DNA of 64,000 bases, from contig DEZB01000025.1 of the NCBI GenBank assembly GCA_002364735.1, forward strand, positions 41,694-105,693. Direction: 5' to 3'. This DNA comes from Bacteroidales bacterium UBA3143 (GTDB lineage: Bacteria > Bacteroidota > Bacteroidia > Bacteroidales > Dysgonomonadaceae). The notes under the pieces are model-generated. The model did no database searches. It was not told the origin of the DNA and saw only the letters and a list, made by a program, of their open reading frames with translations. The position numbers were made by a program, and so were the translations under genes. Shown here in pieces: positions 63,284 through 64,000 of this stretch; the first letter of the stretch is position 1, and each line of letters opens with the position of its first letter.

Positions 63284-63832
63284 ATGAAAGAAAAACTAAG
63301 TCAGTTTATACTTAAGCTAATGGGGTGGAAAGTAATAAATATTATCCCCGAGATTCCAAAATGTGTAATAGCTGTTGCGCCTCACACAAGCAATTGCGAT
63401 TTCATCATGGGGAAACTTGCTTACACTTCGATCGGTAGAACCGCTAATTTTTTGATTAAAAAAAGCTGGTTTGTATTTCCTTTCAATTATTTCTTCAATA
63501 GTATTGGAGGTATTCCAGTTGATAGGGATAAAAACAGATCAATCACTGATAAGTTAGCAGATGAGTTTAAAAAGAGAGATAAATTTCAACTTGCTGTAAC
63601 GCCTGAAGGCACTCGTAAACGTGTTGAAAAATGGAAGAAAGGGTTCTATTTCATCGCCCTGAAAGCGAAAGTCCCCATTATTTTGGTTGCTCTGGATTAT
63701 GGAACTAAAACAATCTCTTTTTTAGATGAATTTTATCCAACTGGAAATGTAGATGAAGATATGGAGATTATAAAATCAAAATATGCTGGAATTCAAGGCA
63801 GGCATCCTGAGAAGTTTGTTTCTGAGGAATAA
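63284..63832 (+). CDS. 1-acylglycerol-3-phosphate acyltransferase-like protein
   Basis: 182 aa from the ATG at 63284; a TTG at 63233 would add 17 residues. The PlsC-type motifs are APHTSNCDF (the His-x4-Asp motif) and TPEGTRKRVEKWKKGFY (the EGTR substrate-phosphate motif), with IGGIPVDRDK between them. Family members move acyl chains to lysophosphatidic acid or similar lipids at the membrane. It lies 109 nt after the ABC-F gene in the same direction. The remaining 168 bases of the window contain nothing I can identify. Confidence 0.85.
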   Translation: MKEKLSQFILKLMGWKVINIIPEIPKCVIAVAPHTSNCDFIMGKLAYTSIGRTANFLIKKSWFVFPFNYFFNSIGGIPVDRDKNRSITDKLADEFKKRDKFQLAVTPEGTRKRVEKWKKGFYFIALKAKVPIILVALDYGTKTISFLDEFYPTGNVDEDMEIIKSKYAGIQGRHPEKFVSEE

Positions 63833-64000
63833 GGAAACAGAGTAATATCTAATACCATTTTGCAGTCTAATTCATCTTATCAACAGTCGTAAGTCATTTA
63901 ACCTACTAATCTCTCGTATTTACATAAGGGGGCCTCTAAAAACTATTCTTAAAAAACCTCTTAAAATAAATACAAGTAATCTATCACATCTCACTGTTTA

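Overview
The window is chromosomal DNA of a low-GC member of the Bacteroidota, most likely order Bacteroidales. The evidence is a RprX/RprY-type two-component pair, the purH-mreBCD-mrdA-rodA order, bifunctional HisB and HisIE, many Tat-signal Gfo/Idh/MocA proteins, and repeated matches to the Bacteroidetes promoter consensus (TTG, about 19-21 nt, TAnnTTTG) with weak Shine-Dalgarno sequences. This is inferred from protein families and gene order; no database search was run.

Layout. 56-1773: an envelope thioredoxin and a SodC lipoprotein. 1909-13590: a complete type I (I-B-like) CRISPR-Cas locus, cas6-cas5-cas3-cas8-cas7 then cas4-cas1-cas2, a leader, and an array of 56 repeats of 29 bp with 55 spacers. 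13598-28228: a palindrome, a URO-D-fold protein, proline dehydrogenase, RprXY, a 1.4-kb hairpin-rich non-coding stretch, YicC/guanylate kinase, an esterase, a BASS-like transporter, a SatD-like/DUF3307 pair, HdeD, cardiolipin synthase, a VOC protein and a small basic protein. 28325-29385: a DUF6261-like gene preceded by a 42-bp-period repeat array. 29404-36066: his operon hisG-D-C-B-A-F-IE on the minus strand with an attenuator encoding a His4 leader peptide; hisH is missing. 36227-41987: outer-membrane protein, HemW, small HD hydrolase, glycerophosphodiesterase, ROK glucokinase. 42224-49649: purH and the rod-shape/elongasome operon. 50305-51308: a second DUF6261-like gene with its own 42-bp-period array. 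51309-61094: minus-strand cluster of four Gfo/Idh/MocA oxidoreductases, a Tat-exported TIM-barrel isomerase, a tetraheme cytochrome c fused to a SUMF1 domain, and a DUF1080 lipoprotein, broken up by repeat elements. 61231-63832: ABC-F ATPase and an acyltransferase.

How the parts work together. The Cas proteins form an immune system; several spacers read as diverged copies of the same phage genes. The minus-strand cluster at 51.7-61 kb looks like a periplasmic 3-keto-sugar module: Tat-exported oxidoreductases would oxidise a glycoside, the DUF1080 protein would cleave the keto-sugar, and the isomerase would process the product. The cytochrome-SUMF1 fusion is a possible electron outlet. That assignment is inference.

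The most unusual signal is that both DUF6261-like genes are preceded by tandem arrays of unrelated sequence but the same exact 42-bp period (four helical turns), each unit carrying one palindrome, just upstream of a TATATTTG promoter box. Other points are the his attenuator, the absent hisH, two pairs of related spacers cut in identical register, and 118-119 bp MITE-like elements with G-rich heptamer arms on both sides of one Gfo/Idh gene.
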